A stretch of 58,917 nt of DNA from CBDHFQ01 sp965262565 (GTDB taxonomy: Bacteria; Bacteroidota; Bacteroidia; J057), in NCBI GenBank assembly GCA_965262565.1, contig CBDHFQ010000039.1:1-58917 (forward strand), written 5' to 3'. Below the pieces are notes generated by a model. That model saw only the letters and a list, made by a program, of their open reading frames with translations, searched no databases and had not been told where the DNA came from. Numbering within the stretch: position 1 is the first letter of the stretch; the number at the start of each line of letters is the position of its first letter. Position numbers and translations under genes: made by a program. Positions 18,934-29,280 of this stretch are shown one piece after another.

Positions 18934-21648
18934 TTAATCCACCATCACATTATTCTTCCATAACATCCCGTCCTGCTCCAAATACACGTCTACTCCTTCA
19001 GGTCGGATCATCAAATTATCCACTGTCAACATATCCACCTTCTCAAAAGTCGAAATAACGATTCTGTTGGTAGGCTTTTGAAGATAAAAACTCATATCAG
19101 CACGCATCCAATCCTGATATACATTCGTCGCCATTTTTAACTCCAGTGGTTTTAAATCTATTCGGGTATCTCCCTCATATTGTTCTATAAGTAAGGCGGG
19201 AAGAAAATGAGAACGAGTGTCAATCTTCATCCAAAGGGAAAATTCATATGCTCCACTTCCCCCCACCGAATCCACCACATCTGGCATTAATTTTCCATCA
19301 AATAAGGTATCCTTTTTATTTTCTGTGTGCCAAACTTCTTTTCCTAAAGGCGTGGCTCGATCTCCAACATGTTCCCAGACAAATCCTGATAGAGCTTGGG
19401 TGCTGCGTAGCGTTCCTTTTTCATATAGCGGATAAATAGGTAAAGAATCTTTTATCGTGCGAAACTCCTCATGTACCTCTTTTCTGGTATCGGGAATATT
19501 TTTCAGTTCCAATTTGGCGATGCGAATATTGTAGATTTGTGTAATGGAGTCCGAGGCTGCTACATAGGCTTGTTCGTTAGGTGCCAATGATTCATGTGAA
19601 TATAGAAGTAATATAGGGCGATCGTCAGGTAAATCATTCAGGATCTCTTTTTCTATAGCGGGATCACTGACTAATTGCAGTAATCTTAAACTTGGGGTAA
19701 GCGGTGCCCTGGCTACCAGTGTATTGAGCATAGGCAGGCCTGTTTGATATGCTACTGCATTAGCATGTCTGGTAGAATGGAAACTGGTCAACGTAAATTT
19801 TTGGGTGCCAAAATGAAAGAAAGGAAAAGATAGGATAGCCTGAAAATCAGAGGTTCGATAGCCATTCGTGACTAATAAGCTATCGTAATCTACCAACCAT
19901 TCCGGGTAGGCTGTCTCAATTTTTTGAGACAAAATAAATTCTCGTTTTTGTTGGAGCATCGTTCTCGCTTCCCAAGCCCAAACCCCTATACCTAACATAC
20001 AAACGAATAATCCTACCAGTCCTGACCCATTGGCACGATAAACCATACTTCTCATTCTCCACATCCATATTCCCATCATCAGCAATACGATAATGGGTAA
20101 CATATATTTTAACCACACAGGAGGAGTGGCCTGAAACGAAAACACCCAATATACAGCCAGTCCAACGCTTGATAATACAAACCCCCAGGAAAGAAATTTT
20201 ACTTTTTCATTAACAGGAATGGCCCAGTAGCTGCTTAGTAATATCCCTGTAGAACAAAGTGCTACCCAACCATAACCTACTGCCCCCAGTAAGTCTACCC
20301 ATCTCGTCATGGACCATGCAATCAAGGCTAATAATACCCACATATGTACAAATGCCCATGCGTGTTTGCTCCCTCTCCTTCGCATCATTTTCCAAAAAGC
20401 AAATAATATATACACGCCTAAACTCATATATACATAATAAAAGGGCCAAGTCAATCTTCCCTGAGATCTGAATTGGCGAAGGAAACTAATAAGGTCCAAT
20501 AATTCGGGAAAGGTATTGAACGGAAACCCCATCGCCCAAATCAGTAAAAGTGTAGTCGCCCAAATGCCTGTTTTTAGGGGTTCGGGTAACACGGGTTGGC
20601 CTATCCACCTTAGCTTCCTTCTGAAAAGGAGATGCATTAATCTGGCTACCCATCCCAATAGAATGATTAATCCTGTAATCCCTACATAAGCTACTCCTTC
20701 CCACTTCAACCACTCTTCCCATGGATTAGGTTTAATATTAAAGACTTTATCCCAGAAGGTATATAAAGGATCATGCGAAGAGAAAAAAATTTGTTTGAAA
20801 CTAGAGGTAAACAGTAAAAATCCATAAGGATAATCCACAAAGTCCGTTGCCCCTATTTGAGTAAGTGCTTCCCATCCTTTTAATATCAATCCGGGGAGAA
20901 TTCCGGCAAACAAGATCCCCCCACATGTTAAGAGACGCTTTTTAAATTCCTCTGTATGTTGAAGCAGATATACCAATGTATAAGAAAATAAAAATCCGCT
21001 TCCTATCAGAAAATAATATGGATGGATAAAAGAAAAGCAGCCGACTAATGCCACATGTGATATGAGTGCCCATTGATAGTGTCGATCTTGCCAAATTCTT
21101 AAGTTAACATACCATAACATGGGCACATAACATACATAGCTTAAGGTCAAATGCCCGGTGAATCGTTCTATTTGGGGCGAGAAAAAGATAATAATCAAGC
21201 TGCTAATGATAGCATAGGGAATGGGTAAGCCAACTCTCCTCAATATCCAATACATAAATATCACACCTGGGAAAAAAGCCAGTAGAATAGAAAGGTTGAT
21301 GCATCCTATAATATATTCCTTGATAGAAGGGAAAAGATTGGAGAGTGATCTCAAGATAAGTGATAGTAGAGGATTTACATCATCATAGATTAAATGATTG
21401 CCATAAGGATAACTTGCTCCTGTGTGATGAACTCCTTCGGGAATGTACTTAATAAAATAAGCTGATGAAAAGTATATATTTAACCCATCTCCAGACGTTG
21501 CAAACATATAGTCATTTGGAGCGATGAGCACCTCCCCAAAAAACATCCACAGAATTCCAAGTGTAAGTACCAAACACCACCCTAAAGGATATCTATATAC
21601 GCCCAGATATTGAAATAATGTGGTAAAATCTGCTTTTTGATAATCCAT
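18934..21648 (-). CDS. Large GT-C-like membrane protein
   Basis: The start at 21648 (MDYQKADFTTLF) is chosen over the longer open frame to 21714; both lie in the gap to the divergent SDR gene. The 904-residue product has roughly eleven to thirteen hydrophobic helices in its first 550 residues and a large extracytoplasmic domain after that. The first loop contains ATSGDGLNIYFSSAYF and HHTGASYPYGN, resembling the acidic loop of GT-C glycosyltransferases that use lipid-linked sugars. The C-terminal part looks like a beta-sandwich (VDSVGGSGAYEFSLWMKI and later) of the kind that binds or senses carbohydrate. I infer a glycosyltransferase or related enzyme in surface glycan assembly, but no specific family was certain. 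Confidence 0.6.
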   Translation of the reverse strand: MDYQKADFTTLFQYLGVYRYPLGWCLVLTLGILWMFFGEVLIAPNDYMFATSGDGLNIYFSSAYFIKYIPEGVHHTGASYPYGNHLIYDDVNPLLSLILRSLSNLFPSIKEYIIGCINLSILLAFFPGVIFMYWILRRVGLPIPYAIISSLIIIFFSPQIERFTGHLTLSYVCYVPMLWYVNLRIWQDRHYQWALISHVALVGCFSFIHPYYFLIGSGFLFSYTLVYLLQHTEEFKKRLLTCGGILFAGILPGLILKGWEALTQIGATDFVDYPYGFLLFTSSFKQIFFSSHDPLYTFWDKVFNIKPNPWEEWLKWEGVAYVGITGLIILLGWVARLMHLLFRRKLRWIGQPVLPEPLKTGIWATTLLLIWAMGFPFNTFPELLDLISFLRQFRSQGRLTWPFYYVYMSLGVYILFAFWKMMRRRGSKHAWAFVHMWVLLALIAWSMTRWVDLLGAVGYGWVALCSTGILLSSYWAIPVNEKVKFLSWGFVLSSVGLAVYWVFSFQATPPVWLKYMLPIIVLLMMGIWMWRMRSMVYRANGSGLVGLFVCMLGIGVWAWEARTMLQQKREFILSQKIETAYPEWLVDYDSLLVTNGYRTSDFQAILSFPFFHFGTQKFTLTSFHSTRHANAVAYQTGLPMLNTLVARAPLTPSLRLLQLVSDPAIEKEILNDLPDDRPILLLYSHESLAPNEQAYVAASDSITQIYNIRIAKLELKNIPDTRKEVHEEFRTIKDSLPIYPLYEKGTLRSTQALSGFVWEHVGDRATPLGKEVWHTENKKDTLFDGKLMPDVVDSVGGSGAYEFSLWMKIDTRSHFLPALLIEQYEGDTRIDLKPLELKMATNVYQDWMRADMSFYLQKPTNRIVISTFEKVDMLTVDNLMIRPEGVDVYLEQDGMLWKNNVMVD

Positions 21649-21742
21649 ATAACACATTAGCCTGAATAAAAGTAGTAAGAAATTCTTACAATCATCTATA
21701 TTGTCGATTAACACAAATATTCATTGACTTATAAATCGAAAA

Positions 21743-22627
21743 ATGATGTACAACCAACCCATGTTGAGAGATGATGCCCTACAAGGGAAAGTCGTAGTTG
21801 TTACCGGAGGGGGTTCAGGACTAGGTAAATCTATGACTCGCTATTTTTTACAGTTAGGCGCCAAGGTAGCTATTACCAGCCGTAAACAAGAGAGATTGGA
21901 CGGAACTGCAGCTGAACTAATGGAGGAGACTAAGGGAGAAGTACTTCCTTTAGCATGTGATGTAAGGGATTATGAAAAAGTCGAGGCAGTATTTCAGTCA
22001 ACTTATGAGAAGTGGGGAAAAATTGATGCATTGGTAAATAATGCTGCTGGAAATTTTGTTTCACCAACAGAGCGTCTCAGTCATCGTGCCTTTGATACTG
22101 TTGTGGATATAGTACTGAAGGGTAGTTATAATTGTTCTTTGGCTTTGGGAAAAAAATGGATTGAGGAAAAGGTGAAAGGGACGATGTTAAATATAGTTAC
22201 CACTTATGCCTGGACAGGATCGGGCTATGTAGTTCCTTCAGCTTGTGGAAAAGCAGGGGTATTAGCACTTACTCGTTCATTAGCTGTAGAATGGGGAAGG
22301 AAATATGGGATTCGGTGTAATGCTATCGCTCCAGGACCATTTCCTACCCCCGGAGCATGGGAACGCTTATTCCCACCAGCCCTACAGAAGGTATTAGGAA
22401 TGGATCCAGTAGAAAAAGTTCCATTAAATCGTGTGGGAGAACATCAGGAATTGGCTAATTTGGCAGCATATCTGGTATCGGACTTTGCTAGTTATATTAA
22501 TGGAGAGGTAATTACTATTGATGGAGGAGAATGGCTAAGTGGTGCAGGAGAGTTTTCCATGATGGAAAAAGTTCCGGATCAAATGTGGGATGTGATTATT
22601 CAAAAAGGGAAAAAAGTTAAGACCTGA
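21743..22627 (+). CDS. SDR-family oxidoreductase, 2,4-dienoyl-CoA reductase type
   Basis: The 294-residue protein has the SDR nucleotide-binding motif TGGGSGLGKSM (about residues 21-31) and the NNAAGNF motif. The segment SGYVVPSACGKAGVLALTRSLAVEWGRKYGIR lacks the classical YxxxK but has the SxxxK arrangement typical of 2,4-dienoyl-CoA reductases, whose catalytic tyrosine is elsewhere. The C-terminal NAIAPGPFPTPGAWERLFP agrees with that subfamily. It should reduce 2,4-dienoyl-CoA intermediates with NADPH during breakdown of unsaturated fatty acids, in the cytoplasm. A role in fatty-acid degradation is compatible with the acyl-CoA dehydrogenase at 49.3 kb, but they are not linked here. Confidence 0.85.
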   Translation: MMYNQPMLRDDALQGKVVVVTGGGSGLGKSMTRYFLQLGAKVAITSRKQERLDGTAAELMEETKGEVLPLACDVRDYEKVEAVFQSTYEKWGKIDALVNNAAGNFVSPTERLSHRAFDTVVDIVLKGSYNCSLALGKKWIEEKVKGTMLNIVTTYAWTGSGYVVPSACGKAGVLALTRSLAVEWGRKYGIRCNAIAPGPFPTPGAWERLFPPALQKVLGMDPVEKVPLNRVGEHQELANLAAYLVSDFASYINGEVITIDGGEWLSGAGEFSMMEKVPDQMWDVIIQKGKKVKT

Positions 22628-22681
22628 TTCGATTAAATTAAATATCAATTACTTATATGCTTGTCAAAAGGTTATTATTGA

Positions 22682-23185
22682 ATGAGAATCCAAAACATTC
22701 TTTTTCTTTCACTTTTTTTCTTTGGGAGTGTCGGTAACTCGGAAATAACAGCACAACAACACAATGGTGAAATATTTTCCGATTTACTTCAGGATCATTT
22801 ATTACATATAGATACAAGCCTGAAAGAGGTCAAGGGCAACTGGGCAGTTGACTATTTGCCTGGCATATCTTTCGATACATTAAGCGGAATAGGATTGCAA
22901 TTAGGTGATCCTATCATTTCTTATAAAAAAATTTCGTCAAAGAGCCGGCACTACCAACGCTTGCTCTCTTTTTCTTCCACTTTAAGCACAAAACCTCCAG
23001 AGACTCAAATGATCACCTTTACTGACACTTTGGAACTGAATGAAATTAAAGAAGTGATCAAAAAAAGTCCCAAGGAGCTCAAAGGAGATAAACCGACCAT
23101 CATGAGCAAATGGATACGACCGGCTTTGCTGATTTCCCTCAGTACTACCGTAATTATAGCTTTATTTTTTGTGCGAAGTTCTTAA
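22682..23185 (+). CDS. Exported or membrane-anchored protein of unknown function
   Basis: The 167-residue protein begins with a signal peptide (about the first 24 residues, ending ITAQQ) and has a single hydrophobic helix near the C-terminus (residues 145-163, ALLISLSTTVIIALFFV). The middle part has no family I recognise. The topology suggests a periplasmic domain with a C-terminal membrane anchor. It is 54 bases after the SDR and 12 bases before the Ig-like lipoprotein on the same strand, so it is probably cotranscribed with the latter. Confidence 0.55.
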   Translation: MRIQNILFLSLFFFGSVGNSEITAQQHNGEIFSDLLQDHLLHIDTSLKEVKGNWAVDYLPGISFDTLSGIGLQLGDPIISYKKISSKSRHYQRLLSFSSTLSTKPPETQMITFTDTLELNEIKEVIKKSPKELKGDKPTIMSKWIRPALLISLSTTVIIALFFVRSS

Positions 23186-23197
23186 AGAAATGTTGTT

Positions 23198-24967
23198 ATG
23201 CGTCTTCAATTGATGTTGGGAACAAAAAAAATATCATGGGCATGTGGAATATTGCTGATCATTGCTTTATGTCAGATCCACTGTGCAAGTCAGGTGTCTC
23301 CCAAAGGCGGTGAACCCGATAAGATTCCTCCTACTGTAAAAAAAACCAATCCTGAGAATCAAAGTCTGAATGTGGAAAGCAATTCGATCAGTTTCCAGAT
23401 GAGTGAATCTATCAAACTCCCGTCTTATAGTAAAGAAGTGTTTATTTCTCCCCTGTTGGAACGTCGACCATCTATCACTCTAAATGATAATACGCGAAGG
23501 TTGCGCATTAAATTTCAGGAAGAACTGCGTCCTCAAACTACCTACGTGATCAGCTTATCCGGCATTACGGATTATTACAGCAACAATCCTATGACAGGAT
23601 CATTTATTTATGCATTTAGTACAGGAGATCAACTGGATAGCATGAAATTAAATGGAAAAGTATTAAAGGGAGGCTCCAATGCCCCTGAGACTGATATTCT
23701 TCTTCTTTTGTTTGATGCTGATAGCATTATTGATAATGATATTTTCCGCAAACTTCCTGCATATGTATCGAAAACCGGAGAGGATGGTTCCTTTACGTTC
23801 CAATACTTAAGGCAAATCCCCTACAGAATTTATGGGATAAAGGATGCGGATCAATCAAATACATATAGTCAGCCTGCAGAATTGATTGCCTTGGCAGAAG
23901 AACCATATGTTGTTCTAAAAGATTCTACCCAAGAAGTAACGTTATTTTCTTCTCTCCCGGATAACCAACCTCCAATACTAAAAAATTATGCATGGTTAGA
24001 TGATAGTACCCTGACGATTAGTTTTGATGAAGTGGTGCTGGAAGAGGATCTTCGCTTTTCGCTTACGGATTCTTCTGGTCAGGACACCTCTCAACTGGCT
24101 TTTTTTACCAGAATCCCTAACACAGATAATGAGTTTTTATTTCGGACAAGTCGCCTCGACAGTAGCATTAATCAGCTTGTGATTCAGAATATTCAGGATA
24201 GTCTGCAAAATCGGGCAGATTCCAGTATTATTGTACGTTCCTCACGCACCAGAACGATGGAAGAACCTGTTTATCTTCCTCCAGCCTATAACTTAAGGCT
24301 ACGGGAAATGGAATTTTACTCAAACGTACCTTTCCGAGAAGGAGATACTACCTTTGTATTTATCTCAGATACAACGAAGTATGATTATTCTCAAATAGAT
24401 ACTTCTGAAGTCTCTTCAGACACGCTCATAGAAGCTACTTACCCCAATCGATTCCCTGCAAGCTTTCAGAGAGATGGATTTCGGGTAGCCATCATCCCGG
24501 AAGGGGATATTCCGGTGGGAAAACCTATGCTGTTACACGTGAATGGTCAAATATCCGGTTTGTCTGACAGCAGTTTCACATACAGCCTAAGTTGGCCCGA
24601 TCCCAAGGAATTCGGTACGCTCAGTGGTTCTGTCAGTATAAAAAATTATGAAGGCCCTCTTATTGTAGAATTGGTCTCAGGAGGGAAACGAGCGGATGTA
24701 ACCTACGACAGTATTTTTTCTTTTTCGCTTATCCAACCTGGAAATTACCAAATTAGAGTAACGCTGGATGAAGATAGCAATCAAACATGGACACCAGGAA
24801 GTTTATCTCCCTATCGGTTACCGGAAAAGATTTTATTAGATTCACGTCAGGAAAACATTCGTGCAAATTGGGATATAGAAGACTATATTGTGGAGATGGA
24901 TCCTAATCAGGTTCCCATTCCTGTAACTGACACTGATACTACTCTTGCTGAAGATCCGAACCGATAA
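23198..24967 (+). CDS. Ig-like domain lipoprotein
   Basis: The 589-residue protein has a hydrophobic N-terminus and a cysteine in QIHCASQ that, by comparison with relatives, is the likely lipidation site, although the lipobox is imperfect. It is followed by GGEPDKIPPTVKKTNPENQSLNV and the SbsA-type bacterial Ig domain (residues 45-145, ending YAFSTGD). More beta domains follow, including one with GSFTFQYLRQIPYRIYGIKDAD and a C-terminal GNYQIRVTLDEDSNQTW. This matches an outer-membrane or periplasmic family found across Bacteroidota with a structural or carbohydrate-related function. It is immediately followed by an MFS transporter gene. Confidence 0.75.
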   Translation: MRLQLMLGTKKISWACGILLIIALCQIHCASQVSPKGGEPDKIPPTVKKTNPENQSLNVESNSISFQMSESIKLPSYSKEVFISPLLERRPSITLNDNTRRLRIKFQEELRPQTTYVISLSGITDYYSNNPMTGSFIYAFSTGDQLDSMKLNGKVLKGGSNAPETDILLLLFDADSIIDNDIFRKLPAYVSKTGEDGSFTFQYLRQIPYRIYGIKDADQSNTYSQPAELIALAEEPYVVLKDSTQEVTLFSSLPDNQPPILKNYAWLDDSTLTISFDEVVLEEDLRFSLTDSSGQDTSQLAFFTRIPNTDNEFLFRTSRLDSSINQLVIQNIQDSLQNRADSSIIVRSSRTRTMEEPVYLPPAYNLRLREMEFYSNVPFREGDTTFVFISDTTKYDYSQIDTSEVSSDTLIEATYPNRFPASFQRDGFRVAIIPEGDIPVGKPMLLHVNGQISGLSDSSFTYSLSWPDPKEFGTLSGSVSIKNYEGPLIVELVSGGKRADVTYDSIFSFSLIQPGNYQIRVTLDEDSNQTWTPGSLSPYRLPEKILLDSRQENIRANWDIEDYIVEMDPNQVPIPVTDTDTTLAEDPNR

Positions 24968-24979
24968 CATCACTACGGC

Positions 24980-26269
24980 TTGCGCATACTTACAAAAAAT
25001 CAGCTAACACTGTTTCTTCTTTTTTCGGCTAATATTGTCTCTGGATTTGCACAGGGAATTACTATGATTGCCATACCATGGCACTTGGTTCACAATTTAA
25101 GTGCATTGAATGGAAAATGGTTGAATACGGCTTTAGTAACAGCAGTGACTTTCGGTTCTTTATTTTGGGGATTATATGCAGGTACTCTCATAGATCGGTA
25201 CTCCAGAAAGCGTATATTCCAGATTTTGACCCTTATAGACGCTTTTATCATTTGTGGCAGTGCAATAAGTGGATTATATCTGGGATATCTTCCATTTCCC
25301 CTGATAGCTCTGGTATACACCACGACTATTTTTACCTATAATGTTCACTATCCTAATTTATATGCTTTTGTTCAGGAAATCTTCGACCGATCCTACTATG
25401 CCAAGGTGAATAGCGCGATAGAAATCCAGGGTCAGAGTACTTCCTTTCTAGGAATGATGCTAGGAGGAATAATCATCTATGGAAGTCCCGAATACGATTG
25501 GTGGCCGGAAACATTGTCCTTTGAGGCCTGGAAGCTTTCGGAAATTTTTCTCCTCGATGGATGTACGTATATACTGGGATTTTTTCTCATCACTTTAATT
25601 CCTTATCAACAACAACTTCGCAACATTGATAAAGGGAATATTTTAAGTCGTGTCAGGCAGGGCTATGTTTATCTCTCAGAACATAAACCTCTCTTCGTAT
25701 TCGGCCTGGCATCGTATGTAATGTTCTTTTCGCTACTTATCATTATCAGGGTACTTATGCCCATTTACGTGAGTGATTATTTACGAGCTGATGCCTTGGT
25801 TTTAGCTGCATTTAAAGGCTTAACGTCCCTTGGCTCGGTCACAGCTGGTGTGTTTGGTTTTAGTGCGTTTGTTAAAAAAGGGCATTTAATTCGACAAATT
25901 ATTGGTTTGATGATATTAGGTTTATCCATTTATATCCTGTTAAGTATAACTCATTCTATTTTTTATACCTTATTTGGCGCATTTCTCATTGGACTCAGTA
26001 ATGCAGGGATTCGAATTCTCAGGATTACTTACATTGTGAGGAAGGTCCCAAATCATATCATTGGAAGGGTAAATTCGTTTTTCTCTATCCTAAATGTAGC
26101 GATGAGAGTGATTTTTCTATCTATCCTAACAACCCCTTTCTTTTCCGATGTAGAAAATGGGGATAACATTCCTTATGCTTTTCTACTTTTAGGGTTCATA
26201 CTTGCACTAGCAGTATCTACTTTGATGCTTTGGTTTCCTCAATTTGATCATAAAGCGGCGAAAGAATGA
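24980..26269 (+). CDS. MFS transporter
   Basis: The 429-residue product starts at a TTG (24980) 12 bases after the preceding stop. Twelve hydrophobic segments are visible, with the loop 2-3 motif GTLIDRYSRKRIFQ near residues 69-83 that identifies the major facilitator superfamily. It resembles the MFS_3/enterobactin-exporter type by its shape and length. It probably exports a small molecule, whose identity is unknown. Its close spacing to the Ig-like lipoprotein suggests one transcript. Confidence 0.85.
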   Translation: MRILTKNQLTLFLLFSANIVSGFAQGITMIAIPWHLVHNLSALNGKWLNTALVTAVTFGSLFWGLYAGTLIDRYSRKRIFQILTLIDAFIICGSAISGLYLGYLPFPLIALVYTTTIFTYNVHYPNLYAFVQEIFDRSYYAKVNSAIEIQGQSTSFLGMMLGGIIIYGSPEYDWWPETLSFEAWKLSEIFLLDGCTYILGFFLITLIPYQQQLRNIDKGNILSRVRQGYVYLSEHKPLFVFGLASYVMFFSLLIIIRVLMPIYVSDYLRADALVLAAFKGLTSLGSVTAGVFGFSAFVKKGHLIRQIIGLMILGLSIYILLSITHSIFYTLFGAFLIGLSNAGIRILRITYIVRKVPNHIIGRVNSFFSILNVAMRVIFLSILTTPFFSDVENGDNIPYAFLLLGFILALAVSTLMLWFPQFDHKAAKE

Positions 26270-26405
26270 TATATGGAAATGACAAAAAATTTACTTGAAC
26301 TAAAAAAAATATAATTCCAAGTAATTCGCACTAGGTATAATCAATTTACTTTATTAGTTTTATTTAGAAAATATTCCATACATAAATAAGCTCCAACTAT
26401 TTCTC

Positions 26406-28838
26406 ATGATGCACATATTGAGGAGTAAATCTCAAATACAAAAAAATAACTCCCTTCCAGATCCCTTGTTTTGGCAATTATTAAATTATTCTGAAGAAGC
26501 CTATATATTGTCAGATGTTGAAGGAAAAATTCTTCAAGCAAATAAAAAAGCTATCCAGCTCTTCGAGCTTTCGTCTAATACGCTTATAGACAGCGATATA
26601 AAAAAGTTGACTTTTTGGGAAGGACAGGAAGCATACAGCATTATAAAACACACTTGTGAATTGGGTAAGCCATATACAATTGAACGAAATCATTTTGTTT
26701 TCGGCCATATAAATTATTTAAATATTCAAATAATCCCCTTTTCATCCATCCATGACTCTTCCCCAATAATAATTTTCATTTTCAGAATTACTAATATTCA
26801 AAAAAAGCTCCAGCAAGATTTATTAGAAGAAACCAATTTGCGAAAGCTAATAGCTGAAGTTTCAAATTCCTTTTCCGAACAAGAAGATATCCATGAAGCG
26901 ATCGGACATTGCTTAAAGTTAATGGGAAACTATCTGGGGGCTGAAATAAATTTTGTGTATGAATATTTGGAGGATGCACAAACATGTACCCTTACCCATG
27001 AATGGCAACCTTATACTTTTAAGCATAAAAACGGTAGACTAATAAAACAGGAGTTAAACTGGGAGCAGATCCCCGGATTTGATCAACTTAAAGAAGGGAA
27101 AGCTTATTATATTTCTCATTTAGGCCATCCACCGTCAGAAAAAAATTGTATTAGCAGTTTTGCTTTGGAAGGGCATACCAATTCTATGGTATTAATACCC
27201 ATGTCCTGGGGGGAGAGACTTTTGGGATTTTTAGGTTTTGAGAACTTCTCGACTCATAGAGAATATAGTGCGATGATTAACCTCCTATTATTTATAGGTA
27301 GGATGATTAGTACTGCCCTCCACAGACACTATATAGAAGCGGCGTTGAAAGAAAGTAAACTCAGATATCAAGCTGTAGCTAGTATGACTACGGATATTAT
27401 CTATCACTTTAAAATATATGATGATGGATCTCATTCAAAAGTTAATTTGATCAACTCTCGACTTCTACCTGATTTACAAATTGACCATCATGAGGGTTAT
27501 GTAGAGCTTAAGGAATTGCTTAAAAATGTGTACGAGAAGGATAAAAAGTTAATTCGAGAAGCAATTCAGACGATCTTGAAAGGAAAGGAATCCCAGGATG
27601 AAATAAGATTTGTTAACAATCATGGAGAAATACGATGGATGAGTCACTATGGCAAACCAGTATTCGACGCAAATGCTCCAAAAGTAATAGGAGTTATTGG
27701 AAGTTTATCTGATATAACGAATCGCAAGCAGATTGAAAAGCGTCTCCTGGAAAAACAGGACCGATATGAATTAGCGATAAAGGGATCAGATGTAGGAATT
27801 TGGGAATATGATATAGAAACTAAAAGGATTTATATCAACAATGAAGTTGCACAAATAATTGGTTATCAAAGAAGTGAATTACTAGAAAAGGTCTCTTTTT
27901 GGCAGGATATCGTCCATCCTGAAGATATTCCCCTTTTCTACCACTTATTTAAATCTATTGATAAATCGAATCCAAATATTCAAGTGACCTATCGTCTTCG
28001 TCATAAAAATGGACACTGGGTATGGGTTATTACCAGAGGAAAAGTATGGACATGGACCGCTGAAGGTAAGCCTAAACGAATGGTCGCAACGCAATTTAAT
28101 ATTACCAAAGCCCAGGAAGCTAAGGAGGAATTAAACGTTTTGACAAATGAGATGATCAGGATAAACAATGAATTAGAACAGTTTGCCTACATCACTTCTC
28201 ATAATTTAAGATCTCCTGTCACCAATCTCAAAGGATTATTGGAATTATTCGATCATGATGAGCCAACTAATCCTTTAAACTTTGAGATTATGAATAAAAT
28301 TGATAAAAGTGTAGACTATTTATCTGATGTGATAAACGATTTGCACCATATTACTGATCTACAGAAGACTGAGAAATATGGAGAATTCGTGTTGTTTTCC
28401 GAATTAATAGGAGCAGTAAAATTATCGCTTCATAATCAGATTACTGAAGCTAAAGCAAGAATCATTTTAGATCTCCAAAAAGCACCTGGACTAATTTATT
28501 ACAAAGCATATTTACATAGTATATTGTATAACCTGATAAGTAATGCAATAAAGTATCGTTCTTCTGATAGACCCCTAAAAATCACCATTAAATCCAGAAA
28601 TATTACGAATGGAGTTCACCTTACTGTATCCGATAATGGATTAGGGATAGATTTAACAAAATACGGAGATAGGATTTTTCGTATATATCAAAGATTCCAT
28701 CCACATATGGAAGGAAAAGGACTGGGCCTCTACATGCTTAAATCTCAAGTGGAATCTCTGGGAGGAAAAGTTAACGTAGAAAGTAAGCCACAGGTAGGAA
28801 CGTGTTTTCATTTACATTTATTTAATTTATTTCAATAG
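26406..28838 (+). CDS. Cytoplasmic PAS/GAF sensor histidine kinase
   Basis: The 810-residue protein has no clear membrane segment. In order it shows a PAS domain (about 20-130), a GAF domain (145-308, ending FLGFENFS), two more PAS domains (about 318-445 and 452-573, the latter of PAS_3 type), a HisKA domain with phosphoacceptor His599 in ITSHNLRSP, and an ATPase domain at about 690-808 with N box LISNAIKYRS, G1 DNGLGID and G2 GKGLGLYMLKSQVE. It senses a soluble signal, possibly redox or light-like, and passes phosphate to a receiver. The stand-alone response regulator begins 10 bases after its stop and is the obvious partner. Confidence 0.9.
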   Translation: MMHILRSKSQIQKNNSLPDPLFWQLLNYSEEAYILSDVEGKILQANKKAIQLFELSSNTLIDSDIKKLTFWEGQEAYSIIKHTCELGKPYTIERNHFVFGHINYLNIQIIPFSSIHDSSPIIIFIFRITNIQKKLQQDLLEETNLRKLIAEVSNSFSEQEDIHEAIGHCLKLMGNYLGAEINFVYEYLEDAQTCTLTHEWQPYTFKHKNGRLIKQELNWEQIPGFDQLKEGKAYYISHLGHPPSEKNCISSFALEGHTNSMVLIPMSWGERLLGFLGFENFSTHREYSAMINLLLFIGRMISTALHRHYIEAALKESKLRYQAVASMTTDIIYHFKIYDDGSHSKVNLINSRLLPDLQIDHHEGYVELKELLKNVYEKDKKLIREAIQTILKGKESQDEIRFVNNHGEIRWMSHYGKPVFDANAPKVIGVIGSLSDITNRKQIEKRLLEKQDRYELAIKGSDVGIWEYDIETKRIYINNEVAQIIGYQRSELLEKVSFWQDIVHPEDIPLFYHLFKSIDKSNPNIQVTYRLRHKNGHWVWVITRGKVWTWTAEGKPKRMVATQFNITKAQEAKEELNVLTNEMIRINNELEQFAYITSHNLRSPVTNLKGLLELFDHDEPTNPLNFEIMNKIDKSVDYLSDVINDLHHITDLQKTEKYGEFVLFSELIGAVKLSLHNQITEAKARIILDLQKAPGLIYYKAYLHSILYNLISNAIKYRSSDRPLKITIKSRNITNGVHLTVSDNGLGIDLTKYGDRIFRIYQRFHPHMEGKGLGLYMLKSQVESLGGKVNVESKPQVGTCFHLHLFNLFQ

Positions 28839-28848
28839 AGTTAAGCTT

Positions 28849-29280
28849 ATGACTTCCGTAAAAAAAGTTATGATTATCGATGATGATGAAATTAACAACT
28901 TCATCTGCATCAAAAATATCAAAACCCTCAACTTCGCTGAAGATGCTACTTATCATTTGCGTGCCAAGGAAGGTTTAGAAGAGTTAAAAAATCTGGCTAA
29001 ACAAAATCCTAAGGAGTTACCAAATGTAATTTTCCTGGATATCAACATGCCAGCGATGAATGGTTGGGATTTCTTGGAGGAATACAGTAATTTTATTCAG
29101 GGACTAGATCATCCTATTCACTTATTTATCCTATCTTCTTCTATATACAGGAAAGATTTGGATAAGGCTGGTAATCATGAACAGGTTACTGATTATATTC
29201 CCAAGCCACTAAATAAAGACAAACTACAAGAGATTCAAAAAAGGTATTTTACCGATAAAAATCTCAATGGAGTTAAATGA
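28849..29280 (+). CDS. Stand-alone response regulator (receiver domain only)
   Basis: The 143-residue protein is a single receiver domain. Acidic pocket residues are at Asp11-Asp13, the phosphorylated residue is Asp64 (FLDINMP), the serine switch region is LFILSSS, and the conserved lysine is in IPKPLNK. There is no output domain, as in proteins that interact with other partners or act in phosphorelays. It starts 10 bases after the histidine kinase. Its last codons overlap the next gene: the sequence ATGA gives its TGA stop and the ATG start of the M43 protease, which suggests translational coupling. Confidence 0.9.
   Translation: MTSVKKVMIIDDDEINNFICIKNIKTLNFAEDATYHLRAKEGLEELKNLAKQNPKELPNVIFLDINMPAMNGWDFLEEYSNFIQGLDHPIHLFILSSSIYRKDLDKAGNHEQVTDYIPKPLNKDKLQEIQKRYFTDKNLNGVK

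Noticed and set aside
21743..22627. Apparent loss of the YxxxK motif in the SDR protein
   Set aside because: 2,4-dienoyl-CoA reductases normally use SxxxK with the tyrosine elsewhere, so nothing is missing.
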